Positions 34,178-44,000 of a DNA stretch of 64,000 bases are shown in pieces. Position numbers and translations under genes: made by a program. The notes under the pieces were generated by a model. That model was not told the DNA's origin. It saw only the letters and a program-made list of their open reading frames with translations, and ran no database searches. The stretch is from Brotonthovivens ammoniilytica (GTDB lineage Bacteria; Bacillota; Clostridia; Lachnospirales; Lachnospiraceae), in assembly GCF_025566885.1 (NCBI RefSeq), contig NZ_JAOQJQ010000001.1, positions 310,001 to 374,000 on the forward strand, read 5' to 3'. How positions within the stretch are numbered: position 1 is the first letter of the stretch; each line of letters starts with the position of its first letter.

Positions 34178-35110
34178 ATGAGTATTCCAATTTTATTGAA
34201 TGCACTGCCGGGAGCAGTTGCCCAGGGGCTGATCTGGGGCATTATGGCTATCGGCGTTTATGTAACATTCAGAGTTCTGGACATTGCGGACCTGACGGTG
34301 GATGGAAGTATGTGTACCGGTGGAGCAGTCTGTATTATGATGATGCTTTCTGGTCACGGAGTTGTGGTATCTTTGATTGTGGCTACGCTTGCGGGTATGG
34401 CGGCCGGACTGATTACGGGAATTTTTCATACGTTTATGGGGATTCCGGCAATCTTATCCGGTATTTTAACACAGCTGGCGCTGTATTCCATTAACCTGAA
34501 AATTATGACTAAGGCAAATCAGTCTATTAATGTGGATAAATATGATCTGTTAGTTTCCCTGCGTTTTGTAAAGGATGTTCCGTGGTATAAAAATACCATT
34601 TTTGTAGTTGCCATTATGATTGTAGTGCTGGTTGCCGTGCTGTACTGGTTTTTCGGAAGAGAAATCGGGTGTGCGCTCCGGGCTACCGGATGTAATGGAA
34701 ATATGGCAAGAGCACAGGGGATTAATACGAATTTTAATAAAGTGCTTGGTTTGATGATTTCAAATGGACTGGTAGGTCTCTCTAGTGCGCTTCTGGCGCA
34801 GTATCAGGGTTTTGCAGACGTTAATATGGGACGTGGAGCAATTGTTATCGGCCTGGCAGCAGTGATTATCGGTGAGGCGATTTTCGGAAAGATTTTCAGA
34901 AATTTTGCCTTAAGTCTGGTTGCTGTTGCACTTGGATCTATCATCTATTATCTGGTGCTTCAGATTGTGATTCTTATGGGCGTGGATACAGACCTGCTGA
35001 AATTACTGACAGCTGTTGTAGTAGCTATATTCCTTGCGGTTCCATACTGGAAGAGCAGATATTTTTCAAAAGGAATAAGAAGAGGAGGCGCTTCAAATGC
35101 TGGAAATTAG
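34178..35110 (+). CDS. ABC transporter permease (ABC_sub_bind-associated)
   Basis: A 310-residue membrane protein with about eight to nine hydrophobic segments, of the branched-chain-type permease family that accompanies ABC_sub_bind proteins. Typical segments are GLIWGIMAIGVYVTFRVLDIADLTVDGS at the N-terminus and GREIGCALRATGCNGNMARAQGIN in a cytoplasmic loop that should contact the ATPase. GAGAGGAGAAAGG precedes the ATG. It overlaps the ATPase gene by 14 bases. Confidence 0.9.
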   Translation: MSIPILLNALPGAVAQGLIWGIMAIGVYVTFRVLDIADLTVDGSMCTGGAVCIMMMLSGHGVVVSLIVATLAGMAAGLITGIFHTFMGIPAILSGILTQLALYSINLKIMTKANQSINVDKYDLLVSLRFVKDVPWYKNTIFVVAIMIVVLVAVLYWFFGREIGCALRATGCNGNMARAQGINTNFNKVLGLMISNGLVGLSSALLAQYQGFADVNMGRGAIVIGLAAVIIGEAIFGKIFRNFALSLVAVALGSIIYYLVLQIVILMGVDTDLLKLLTAVVVAIFLAVPYWKSRYFSKGIRRGGASNAGN

Positions 35111-35891
35111 AAATATATACAAAACCTTTAATCCCGGTACTGTAAATGAAAAAGTAGCGCTGAACGGATTATCTTTGACTTTGGAGGAAGGGGACTTTGT
35201 TACCGTCATCGGCGGAAATGGAGCCGGGAAATCCACCATGCTTAATGCGATTGCAGGAGCCTGGTCTGTAGACGAAGGTCAGATTCTTATTGACGGTGAG
35301 GATGTAACAAGGCTGCCGGAACATAAACGGGCTAAATTTTTAGGACGTGTGTTCCAGGATCCTATGACAGGGACTGCCGCCACCATGGGAATTGAAGAAA
35401 ACCTTGCGCTGGCAAAAAGGCGGGGATGTCTAAGGACTCTGCGTCCCGGTATTAAAAAATCAGAACGGGAAGAATATAAAGAACTGTTAAAAATTTTAGA
35501 TCTTGGTCTGGAAGACAGACTGACATCCAAAGTAGGGCTGTTATCCGGCGGCCAGCGTCAGGCGCTTACACTGCTGATGGCGACTTTAAAAAAGCCCAAA
35601 TTGCTGCTTTTAGATGAACATACTGCGGCTCTGGATCCAAAAACTGCCGCAAAAGTGCTGGAAACCACAGAAACAATTATAAACAGGGAGCATCTGACAA
35701 CGCTGATGATTACCCATAATATGAAAGATGCCATCGCCCATGGAAACAGACTGATTATGATGATGGAAGGAAAAGTGATTCTGGATATCCGGGGTGAAGA
35801 AAAGAAAAAACTCACGGTAGAGGAGTTGCTGCATAAATTTGAGCAGGCCAGCGGTGGAGAATTTTCAAATGACAAGGCAATTCTTGGATAG
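35097..35891 (+). CDS. ABC transporter ATP-binding protein
   Basis: ATPase of the same importer, 264 residues. Walker A GGNGAGKST near residue 40, signature LSGGQRQALTLLMA near residue 149, Walker B KLLLLDEHTAALDP, and the switch His in TLMITHNMKDA are all intact. AGGAGG lies 8 bases before the ATG. It ends the operon; a strong terminator follows at 35908. Confidence 0.93.
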   Translation: MLEIRNIYKTFNPGTVNEKVALNGLSLTLEEGDFVTVIGGNGAGKSTMLNAIAGAWSVDEGQILIDGEDVTRLPEHKRAKFLGRVFQDPMTGTAATMGIEENLALAKRRGCLRTLRPGIKKSEREEYKELLKILDLGLEDRLTSKVGLLSGGQRQALTLLMATLKKPKLLLLDEHTAALDPKTAAKVLETTETIINREHLTTLMITHNMKDAIAHGNRLIMMMEGKVILDIRGEEKKKLTVEELLHKFEQASGGEFSNDKAILG

Positions 35892-35907
35892 GAAAAAGTA
35901 GAAGGAG

Positions 35908-35976
35908 ACTCTCACAGAAGGGTATTTTAAACAGAATTTTATCTGGTTTAGAATACTTTTCCGTGAGAGTTTTTTG
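35908..35976 (+). terminator. Terminator of the ABC transporter operon
   Basis: ACTCTCAC at 35908 pairs with GTGAGAGT at 35963, with further imperfect pairing inside (GGTATT with AATACT), followed by TTTTTTG. Confidence 0.75.
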
Positions 35977-35979
35977 TTA

Positions 35980-36128
35980 CTCTATAGGAAATGCTGTGTT
36001 GCGATAAAACTGAAAAGTACCGATTCCTATAGAGCAAAAAAACGCTTCGCTGTGGATCGCACTGCGGCGGAATGGAGTCATGTCGCAAAAGCGACCCGCC
36101 GCAGGCGGAGAATGTGCTTTACACATTC
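35980..36128 (+). repeat. Structured intergenic element, copy 2
   Basis: Same plan as at 10044-10203. An 11-bp inverted repeat (35980-35990 with 36024-36034) encloses a 33-base loop; ACGCTTCGC at 36042 is followed, 22 bases after its start, by a 7-bp stem (36064-36070 with 36096-36102) enclosing an 11-base bulge AATGGAGTCAT and a 5-bp hairpin with AAAA loop; a final hairpin GAATGTG with CACATTC lies at 36110-36128. The stems differ in sequence from copy 1 but still pair. It sits between the ABC operon terminator and the promoter of the polymerase gene. Confidence 0.7.
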
Positions 36129-36191
36129 TTTTCTATAGAAGTCGGTCTGTTCCCTGGCATTCTGTGCTGGAAGACATTTACACTACAAAAA

Positions 36192-36205
36192 CGAATATAT
36201 GTTCG
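36192..36205. promoter_or_regulatory. LexA (SOS) box of the Y-family polymerase gene
   Basis: CGAATATATGTTCG matches the Gram-positive LexA box CGAAC-N4-GTTCG at 9 of 10 defined bases. It lies directly upstream of a TATAAT at 36207-36212, so bound LexA would block the promoter. The gene it controls is an error-prone polymerase, a typical SOS gene. Confidence 0.75.
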
Positions 36206-36206
36206 G

Positions 36207-36212
36207 TATAAT
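36207..36212 (+). promoter_or_regulatory. -10 element of the Y-family polymerase gene
   Basis: TATAAT immediately after the LexA box; the -35 region (TACAAA at 36184-36189, 17-base spacing) is weak. Confidence 0.5.
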
Positions 36213-36275
36213 GCATATATAATAACAGAATCATTCACAGTTCTGAGAATGCTGGGAAGAGGTGAGCTTATTTTT

Positions 36276-37559
36276 ATGGAACCGATTATTTTTCATGTGG
36301 ATGTCAATTCTGCTTTCTTATCTTGGGAGGCGGTACATCGGATGAACTATCTGGGGGTGCAGACAGATCTGCGGGAAGAACTTTCGGCGGTGGGAGGAGA
36401 TACAGCTATGCGCCACGGTATTATTCTGGCAAAGTCGATTCCTGCAAAAAAATACGGAATTCAAACAGGGGACAGTATTTTAAAGGCAAGGCAAAAATGT
36501 CCCGGACTGCTTGTGGTACCGCCTCATTATGATCTGTATGAGCGCTGTTCTAAAGCTTTGATGCAGATTTTAAAAGAATATACTCCTTGTGTGGAGCAGT
36601 ATTCCATTGATGAGGCATATATGGATATGAGTGGAACAAAATGGCTGTGGGGAACGCCAAAGGAGGCGGCACAGCAGGTGCGGGGGAAAATTTTAAAAGA
36701 ACTTGGCTTTACTGTAAATATAGGAGTTTCTACAAATAAAGTTCTGGCGAAAATGGCATCAGATTTTAAAAAGCCCAATCGGGTGCATACATTATTTCCG
36801 GGAGAGATAGAAAATAAGATGTGGAGTCTTCCAGTGGGCAGACTGTTTTTTGTGGGACGGGCCACGGAACAGAAACTGCACAGCTTTGGGATATCCACCA
36901 TAGGGCAGCTGGCACGGACAGACCCCGCTTTTTTGAAAAAAACGTTGAAAAAGCACGGGGAAATCATCTGGGCTTTTGCCAACGGGCGGGATGCTGATCC
37001 TGTACAGGCCGTGCCGGAGCCGCAAAAAGGTTATGGAAGCAGCACTACCATTGCTTTTGATGTAAGGGATGTACCCACAGCAAAGCTGGTATTGCTGGCA
37101 TTAGCAGAAACAGTTGGTATGCGTCTGCGGCAGGCAAAAGTACAGGCAGAAGTTATTGCAGTGGGAATAAAAACATATGATTTCAGATATTACGGACATC
37201 AGATGACGCTTTCTTCTGCCACTGACATTACAGAAGAAATTTATAAGTATGCCGTGGAGATCTTTATGCAGATGTGGGATGGCACACCCATCCGGCATCT
37301 TGGAGTTTACACCGGAAAAATCAGGGAAGCTCTGGATATGAGGCAGATTGATATGTTTGACAGGACAGACTATGGGAAGTTAAAGATGTGGAATCTGGCA
37401 GTTGACAGTGTGCGAAAGCGTTATGGACCGGATGCTCTCAGGCGCGGGGTATTTGTGAATCATCCGCTGAACATAGATCATATGAGCGGAGGCATCAGCC
37501 GTGAAAAACGAACTGTGGATTATGAAGCAGAACAAAAAGAGTCAGAAAGGAAGTGGTAA
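36276..37559 (+). CDS. dinB: Y-family DNA polymerase (DinB/UmuC type)
   Basis: Translesion DNA polymerase used when replication meets damage. The 427-residue protein has the catalytic N-terminal IIFHVDVNSAFLSWEAV (Asp7), the YSIDEAYMDMS motif with the second acidic pair, NIGVSTNKVLAKMASDFKKP, a helix-hairpin-helix thumb (FGISTIGQLARTDPAFL) and a little-finger domain. QIDMFD near the C-terminus resembles a beta-clamp binding motif (QxxLF). The start is ATG 36276 with GAGGTGAG ahead; the 68 codons of open frame upstream cross the promoter and LexA box and are not translated. The next small gene begins 2 bases after the stop. Confidence 0.9.
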   Translation: MEPIIFHVDVNSAFLSWEAVHRMNYLGVQTDLREELSAVGGDTAMRHGIILAKSIPAKKYGIQTGDSILKARQKCPGLLVVPPHYDLYERCSKALMQILKEYTPCVEQYSIDEAYMDMSGTKWLWGTPKEAAQQVRGKILKELGFTVNIGVSTNKVLAKMASDFKKPNRVHTLFPGEIENKMWSLPVGRLFFVGRATEQKLHSFGISTIGQLARTDPAFLKKTLKKHGEIIWAFANGRDADPVQAVPEPQKGYGSSTTIAFDVRDVPTAKLVLLALAETVGMRLRQAKVQAEVIAVGIKTYDFRYYGHQMTLSSATDITEEIYKYAVEIFMQMWDGTPIRHLGVYTGKIREALDMRQIDMFDRTDYGKLKMWNLAVDSVRKRYGPDALRRGVFVNHPLNIDHMSGGISREKRTVDYEAEQKESERKW

Positions 37560-37561
37560 AA

Positions 37562-37882
37562 ATGGCATTTCGGGCAGAAGGAGATATCAGAAGCCGGGAT
37601 TTTGGAAGTATTAGGGGAACACTGCAAAAAGCAGCAGTAAAATGCTGGTTTACAGCAGGTGGAAAAGCGATGCCTCTGATGATGAAACTTCAAAGTGACC
37701 GGCAGGAAATTTTAACTGTGGATCATATTATCGTACTGCGCGCAGAGAAAAAATGGTATGCGGGTATTTTGACCTGGGAATATACCTGCCAGGCATTAGT
37801 GGAAGGAAAAATGGTGCCCTTTGTGCTGTTGTTCCATCCGGAGGAGTGTCAGTGGAAGTTAAAAAGGACTAAAGAGAAGTAA
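37562..37882 (+). CDS. Small conserved-looking protein next to dinB, function unknown
   Basis: A 106-residue protein that I do not recognise. It starts at ATG 37562 (AAAGGAAG ahead; a GTG at 37553 overlaps dinB) and is in one transcript with dinB. It is basic, without signal or membrane segments; the middle (VDHIIVLRAEKKWYAGILTWEYTC) looks like a small beta-rich fold. In Bacillus, Y-family polymerases are often paired with a YolD-like partner; this protein takes the same position but does not show an evident YolD pattern. A role as polymerase partner is inference from position only. Confidence 0.6.
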   Translation: MAFRAEGDIRSRDFGSIRGTLQKAAVKCWFTAGGKAMPLMMKLQSDRQEILTVDHIIVLRAEKKWYAGILTWEYTCQALVEGKMVPFVLLFHPEECQWKLKRTKEK

Positions 37883-37966
37883 AGAAGTATAAGCTGGGGT
37901 GGAATGTAGAAAAAAATGGAAGATTTGTAACAAAAAGTGATAATAAGAAATATGATTCTGCACTAG

Positions 37967-37996
37967 TTGACAAAGAAATATGAATACAATTATAAT
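37967..37996 (+). promoter_or_regulatory. Promoter of the giant surface protein gene
   Basis: TTGACA at 37967-37972, 18-base spacer, TATAAT at 37991-37996: both hexamers are perfect. An 8-bp inverted repeat TTGATAAG/CTTATCAA (37996-38020) overlaps the expected transcription start and could be an operator or a 5' stabilising hairpin. Confidence 0.8.
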
Positions 37997-38020
37997 TGAT
38001 AAGAAACCGTAACTTATCAA
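37996..38020. promoter_or_regulatory. Inverted repeat at the start site of the giant gene
   Basis: Perfect 8-bp arms TTGATAAG and CTTATCAA with a 9-base spacer, beginning at the last base of the -10 element. It could bind a regulator or form a 5'-end RNA hairpin. Confidence 0.45.
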
Positions 38021-38089
38021 AATAAAATTGTAAATAAAATAAGTCCTTTTGGGGATTTTGAGTTAGAAAAATTAGGAGGTACAAAAGCT

Positions 38090-41000
38090 ATGAAACAAAA
38101 GAAAACAAAAGCATGGAAGAGGGGTTTTTGTTTTTTCCTTGCAGCTGTCTTTTTGTTAAATATATGCCTGGATACAATGTCTGGTATTGTTTATGCGGCT
38201 GGAAACAAGGAGGCTGCGGTTCCATCCATAGGCGTTACCTTTGAAGAAAAGCCATTAAGCGGCGGAGACGCCGTGAGCAAAGGGACTTATTTAGTCAGTA
38301 ATGACTCTGAGATCGTAATGACAGTAAGATATACCCCCAATTATACGGATGGATATGTGACCGGGGCCTATATTAAAATGGTGCTTCCGTATTTGTATAA
38401 AGATAGTGATGGGGAACTTGTGATTTCAGACAAGAAACCTGATGATGTTCCAGAAGACCAGCTTATGGGTGTGGAAGCAAATATATCTGAAACAGCCCTT
38501 GGAAACTGGACAGTAGAGAACAGTGAAGGAGAGAGGGGGGCAGATGGCTTCCGCAGGGGAGTGCTGCTGATCCGTACATATAATGATACTGTTGAAGTAT
38601 CTAGCCAGCCGAAATCCTTTGATATTACATTGCGCTTTTTTGGGAAGCTGCCGGAAAATGAGTCTGTTTCCGTGAAACTAGGGGCTGGATATCAATATTA
38701 TCATGATGAAAATGGGAACCAGTCCAGCTATGGATATGATATTGAACCGGGGGCGGCAAATCCTGACGGGGATGATTCTTCTTTAAGAATTATTAATCTG
38801 GTTAATTCCAACCTGCTTTGGAAACCGGAGATCAGTCTGGTGAAAACATCTGTGTTATGGGATAAATACAATTACCTTGTATATAAAGTAAAAGTTTCAA
38901 ATGATTCGGAAGATAAAAGCAGTATGATTGACAGGTATACGCTGATTTTTTCTACCCAGAGTGATGTTACCTCAGAAGGCCGGGGCGGAGTACTAGAAAA
39001 GGACATGATGCAGTGGGAGGATACAAAAGAAGGCCCTGTTAAAAATGATGATTATACAGATGCTGCCAGAGAAAAAAGTTTTATTGGCGTCCCGAATCAG
39101 GGAGGGGCGCTTATTTATGATGTAACTGATTTTTCAGAAGAAGAACGCAGTGAATTTGATTTGGAAGACTTCACGAATCTTGGAGAAGCACTTCCTTATA
39201 ATTATTCAAGTGCAGGCGTTATCGGTGTGCCGATTTCCGGGGAAAATGGGAAATTGTATCCGAAATCAGCTGCAGACGGGAAAACAAAATATAATTACAG
39301 AGAATATTATATTGCGGTTCCCTATCCAAATAATTTCCGTGGAAGTCTGGAGTGTGTCTCTGTGTTCCGGCCAACTATTTTCTTTGGAGGAAGAGATTTA
39401 GCCTGGACAAAAGATACCGGGAATTTTACTGGAGAATTTATAAAGAAGAAGTATGAGCTTCAGAATAGAAAGTATGTTTTAGATGATGACAGTAATGAGG
39501 CGAAAGATGATAAAAGTATTTCCATCGGTGCATCAGACAGCTATTATCTGGACGGATTTGACAATACAGGAAATGTTCCGGTATTTAATGCGGTTGCAAA
39601 AGATTCTCTTCCGGATAAAATGCAGCTGGATGAAATTTCTGTTACATTAAATAAAACTAAAACCGCTTCTTCACCTCAATTGTCTGACTGGTTTAAAACA
39701 GAACCCATAAAACTTGAATTTTTAAATGAGTCGGATAAGATCGTGGAAGTTTCCGTGTCAGAGCTGGGAGTATCCCCTAGAGAGAGTACAGACGCATCCG
39801 GAAATGTAACATGGCAGTATCCTTTGGGGTCTGCTGTCGCAGATTTTCTGGCTCAGGAGGAGCATAAGGACTGGAAATTTAACCGAAATATAAATTTTTA
39901 TCTGAAAGAAAGGATCGAACCTGGGGAAACGTTTGATGGAAAAATCGCCGTGACTGGTACGATGCCTCAGTTGTATAAATATGTTAATAAGTTAAATACA
40001 GAATATGAACACTGGTATTATCGTCTTGCCACTGCAGATAACCCCACGGATGGATATGAAGTGGAAGGCGGAAAGAAAGCTTCCCCACAGGAGGCTTCTT
40101 TGACTGCCCGGAGGGCAATGCCCCTGATAGAAACTTATGGAGTTTTTCGAAAGGATCATAAAGATGAAGCGGGACCGGTAAATGAGGCCCAGAATGTTCC
40201 GGTAAATGAAGATGCGTCTGCAGTACGGTATGTATTGGGAAACAGCAGCGATTCTAAAATGTGGCCGGGTAAACTGACAGTTGGCCCGCTGGTGACAGTA
40301 GAAAAGGACGGTGAGGTTCATGGACTTTTTGTTCATGAACTTTGTTTTTCAGCGGTGTTAAATGAACATTCGGAAGTAAAAGAGATTGTGCTGACTGACC
40401 AGAATGGAAGAACCGTGACTCTATCCTCCTCCTCTTTGCAAAAATCTGGAGATGACCTTGTTTTAAAAGAGGAAACATGGAAAAAGGCAGATGCAGATTT
40501 TGAGACGTTAACCAGCGCAGAAATTATATTTAAAAGCTTTGACGGCTCAGTGGAATTGGCACAGCAGGCATTTGTTGACTTTCGGGGAGTTCCCAATAAA
40601 GTAGGGGATTACAGCGCTGACGCAGTATGGACTACCCAGTATAATGTTGATGATATAGAAGATGATCTGGCAGAGGGAACGGCATATTTAAGCGTATTGA
40701 AAATAGAACCAAAGGTCACCGGAACAGCAAATTATCAGGACGAATCAGGAAATCCGCTGACGGTTCCCAACAAAGCAGAAGGCTGGTATGATTTTATAAT
40801 TGAAAATAAATCCAAATCGTCTGCGAAAACTTCAGAAATCACGGTAGATTTGTCCAGCGTGGGCAATAAAAAAGATGGAGCAGATGTTCAGGTTCAGGGG
40901 TTTGACACCGGTAAGATTATAATCGGCAAATCTTATGAGCAGGCAGCGTCTATTCAGCGGATTGATTTATTCGATTGGGACCAGGATCCCGGGAAGGATT

Positions 41001-44000
41001 CTCCAAAGGTAAGCTTTACGCTGCAGGAGCTGAAAGATGCATATGAACAGGCAGATGGAAGTCTTGTACTGCCCCGTCAGGCCTATAAGGAAATAACAAG
41101 GTTAAAGTTTATCAGAATCTGCTGCGATCAGTTTTTCGGAGAAACAACCGCAGACCAGGAAAAAGATACAGCATTTCATTTGCAGATTCATGGAAATACA
41201 GACTGGTATGATACGTTAAATGCAGAATGTTCTTTTATACCAAAAGAAAAAATTTATACGGAAAAAGACATTGTTTCAGGAACAGCAGCATTTTATGTAC
41301 AGCGTCCGGCGCAGGGAATCTATTCTCATGTGATTTACGATGATGTCAAAGAGGAATCTACTGTTAATGACGAAAACAGTGATAATAACAGAATGGCTCT
41401 TGCTGTTCCCTATGATCGTGATTTCATTTTCAGAAATGAGATAGTCAATGAGACTATATCTGTATTGGATGATGTAGATACAACATTTCAGCTTGCACTC
41501 AGTAAAACTGACGGAGGATTTCATACCACATCCTTTTGCATTTATCCGGAAGTTATTAAAAATTACCGGGAATTTTCAGGATTGAAGCTGACAGATATCA
41601 ATAATAAAGAGGTCTTTCTGACTTACCATGCCAAGGAGCAGACGTTTCAAAATGAGACGGGGAAGGTAATCGGCTCATTGCAAAGCGATGGATTCCGATT
41701 GACAAAAGAACAGATGGAATCGGAACTTGGGATGGATGAGCTGACGGAACTTTTGATGACCGGAACCGGATATCAGATAACAGATCCAAAGAAGCAGTAT
41801 TATGTGGATTTTTGCGGATATGAGGATGCGGCTCTTGGAAGCAGTGAAATCCAGACTGCTAAAAGCAGCAACTATCTGGATGGCATGCGGGATGCGCAAG
41901 CATATGAGGTGGAAGCAAAAGACGATGTGCTGACCTATGTGTCTAAAATGTATTTTGATACGATTATTACTGCCGGATATAACGATAATGAGACGGACCG
42001 CAAATTTTCCAAGGTGTCAACACCGTTAGAAGATGTCCGGACACAGCATAACAAGAGCGGCGGCAGCTTTGGGGACAACAGTGAGCTGGAAATTGGTTAT
42101 AAAGCCCTGGGCTCTTTTATGATTGATTTCAGACAGTATCTGAATACGGGATCCAGTCTGCCGGATGGAGCAAGCAGGCAGGAACATCAGACATTTTCAT
42201 ATGTAAAACCACAGTCATTAAATACTGCAGCTACTGTAAATATGAAAGTAGATCTTCCGTATCAAAGTTTTGAAGCTTATTATCTGAAAATAGATCCCCG
42301 GGCCAAGGATTATATCAATTCTATTACTACAATACGAAAAGATGGAACCAAAGAGGTACTAGAAAGAGAGGAGTTAAAGTACAGCGCTCAGGAGACAAAT
42401 GATCAGGGAGCGTTCTGCCGTGTAAATCTTATGAAGGCGGATTCGGATACAAGATTTACCAGCAAAGAAGAGGATTTCTACCGGACACCGGAATCCTATG
42501 AAAAAAAAGATCCGGAAAATCCGGTTCAGTCGGTAATTATCAATTTAAGTATTAACCAGAAGCAGAGTCATACAGAGGATAATACAGATATTGCAAATAA
42601 GCCTGATTATGGAACCTGGTATCTTGATACGGATGAGAATGCCAAATATATGTTTGAGGTCAGCGGCCGTTATTACAAGATGGAAGAAAATCCTAATCAA
42701 AACGGACAGGTAAAAGCAACTGCAACAACTGATCTGACCATCGGCGGCGGGAGAAGCCAGGAACGTAAAACTTCCGGAAGCAGCGAAAAATCCAAATGGA
42801 GTTTTCAGGATTATTATTACTATTATGTATATCCGTATTATGATTCTAATAAAACGGAGGCACCTTTCAGATCGGCCAATCTGAAATCTGAGACGTATGT
42901 TCATGTAGTTCATGATTTTGACCGGGTGATTAAAGGTGCTACTACAACGCCGGGGAATGAGTATAACGATAAAGCAGATTTTGGACAGCCGAATCAGTTT
43001 CTTGTGAGTTTTTACAGAAACAGCCGGTATGACAGGTATAATCCGGATTATTACTATAAGTACCAGACTACAGGTAATAAAAATAACTGGTATGAACAGG
43101 ATGCGGATGACTGGAAAGGAAAAATCGGATATGCGGATGAGGTGATTTTAAGAGATACCATGCCAGTAATCCGTCCTGACAGTACCTATCAATATTATGG
43201 TTTTTTGGCAGCCGGTCTTGAGCTAAAGCCGGCCATTGCAAAGTATCTGGATACGATGGAGCTGAAACTGGCCTATGTGGATGAAGCTGGAGTTAGAACA
43301 AGGGAGAAAACGATTACAGTGGATTCCTCAGATCTGAAGAGCGAAAATGGAATAAAGACACTGGATTTTGAGTATGCAGAGGAAGATTCGGATTCCAATC
43401 CGGTTCCAGGAACAGAGCTGACAGAGGAATTAACGGATGGGAAGCTGATATTAAGACCGGGACAGTTTGTGGTTGGTTATGATATTCACCTGAAAGATAT
43501 GATGGGAAATGGTGAATATAATAAAGAAGTTGGTTTAAAAGGAACCCCTGATCTAAATGGCGGCAGCAACGATACTGATTTGATTATTTACGGAAAGCCA
43601 TATACTGTAAAGCGGAATGATCCGGATGCAGATGGCACAAATAAGATTCAGCCATTTACGAAGACAGACTATGAAGAGAAAGAATATCAGAATATTATTA
43701 TTTCGGAGCATAATAACACAACGTATTATGATACCGCTCGTTTAATGGGATTTCTGATTGATTTTCATGCAGGATATGCTCTGGACAGAGATGCGGATGT
43801 AACACCTGTAGCAATTACTGATTACGAAGCAGACAATGAGACGCCCACCAATGCAGGCTTTGGCGTGAAACTTTATAACCAGTATAACACAGGTGATAAT
43901 ACTGGTGAACATCAGGTGGCCAGGGTGTCAGAGGCTGTCGCTAAAAATACCTTTAATAATTATTACCGCCTGCGGCATATTTATATTCCGGAGGAGTTTA

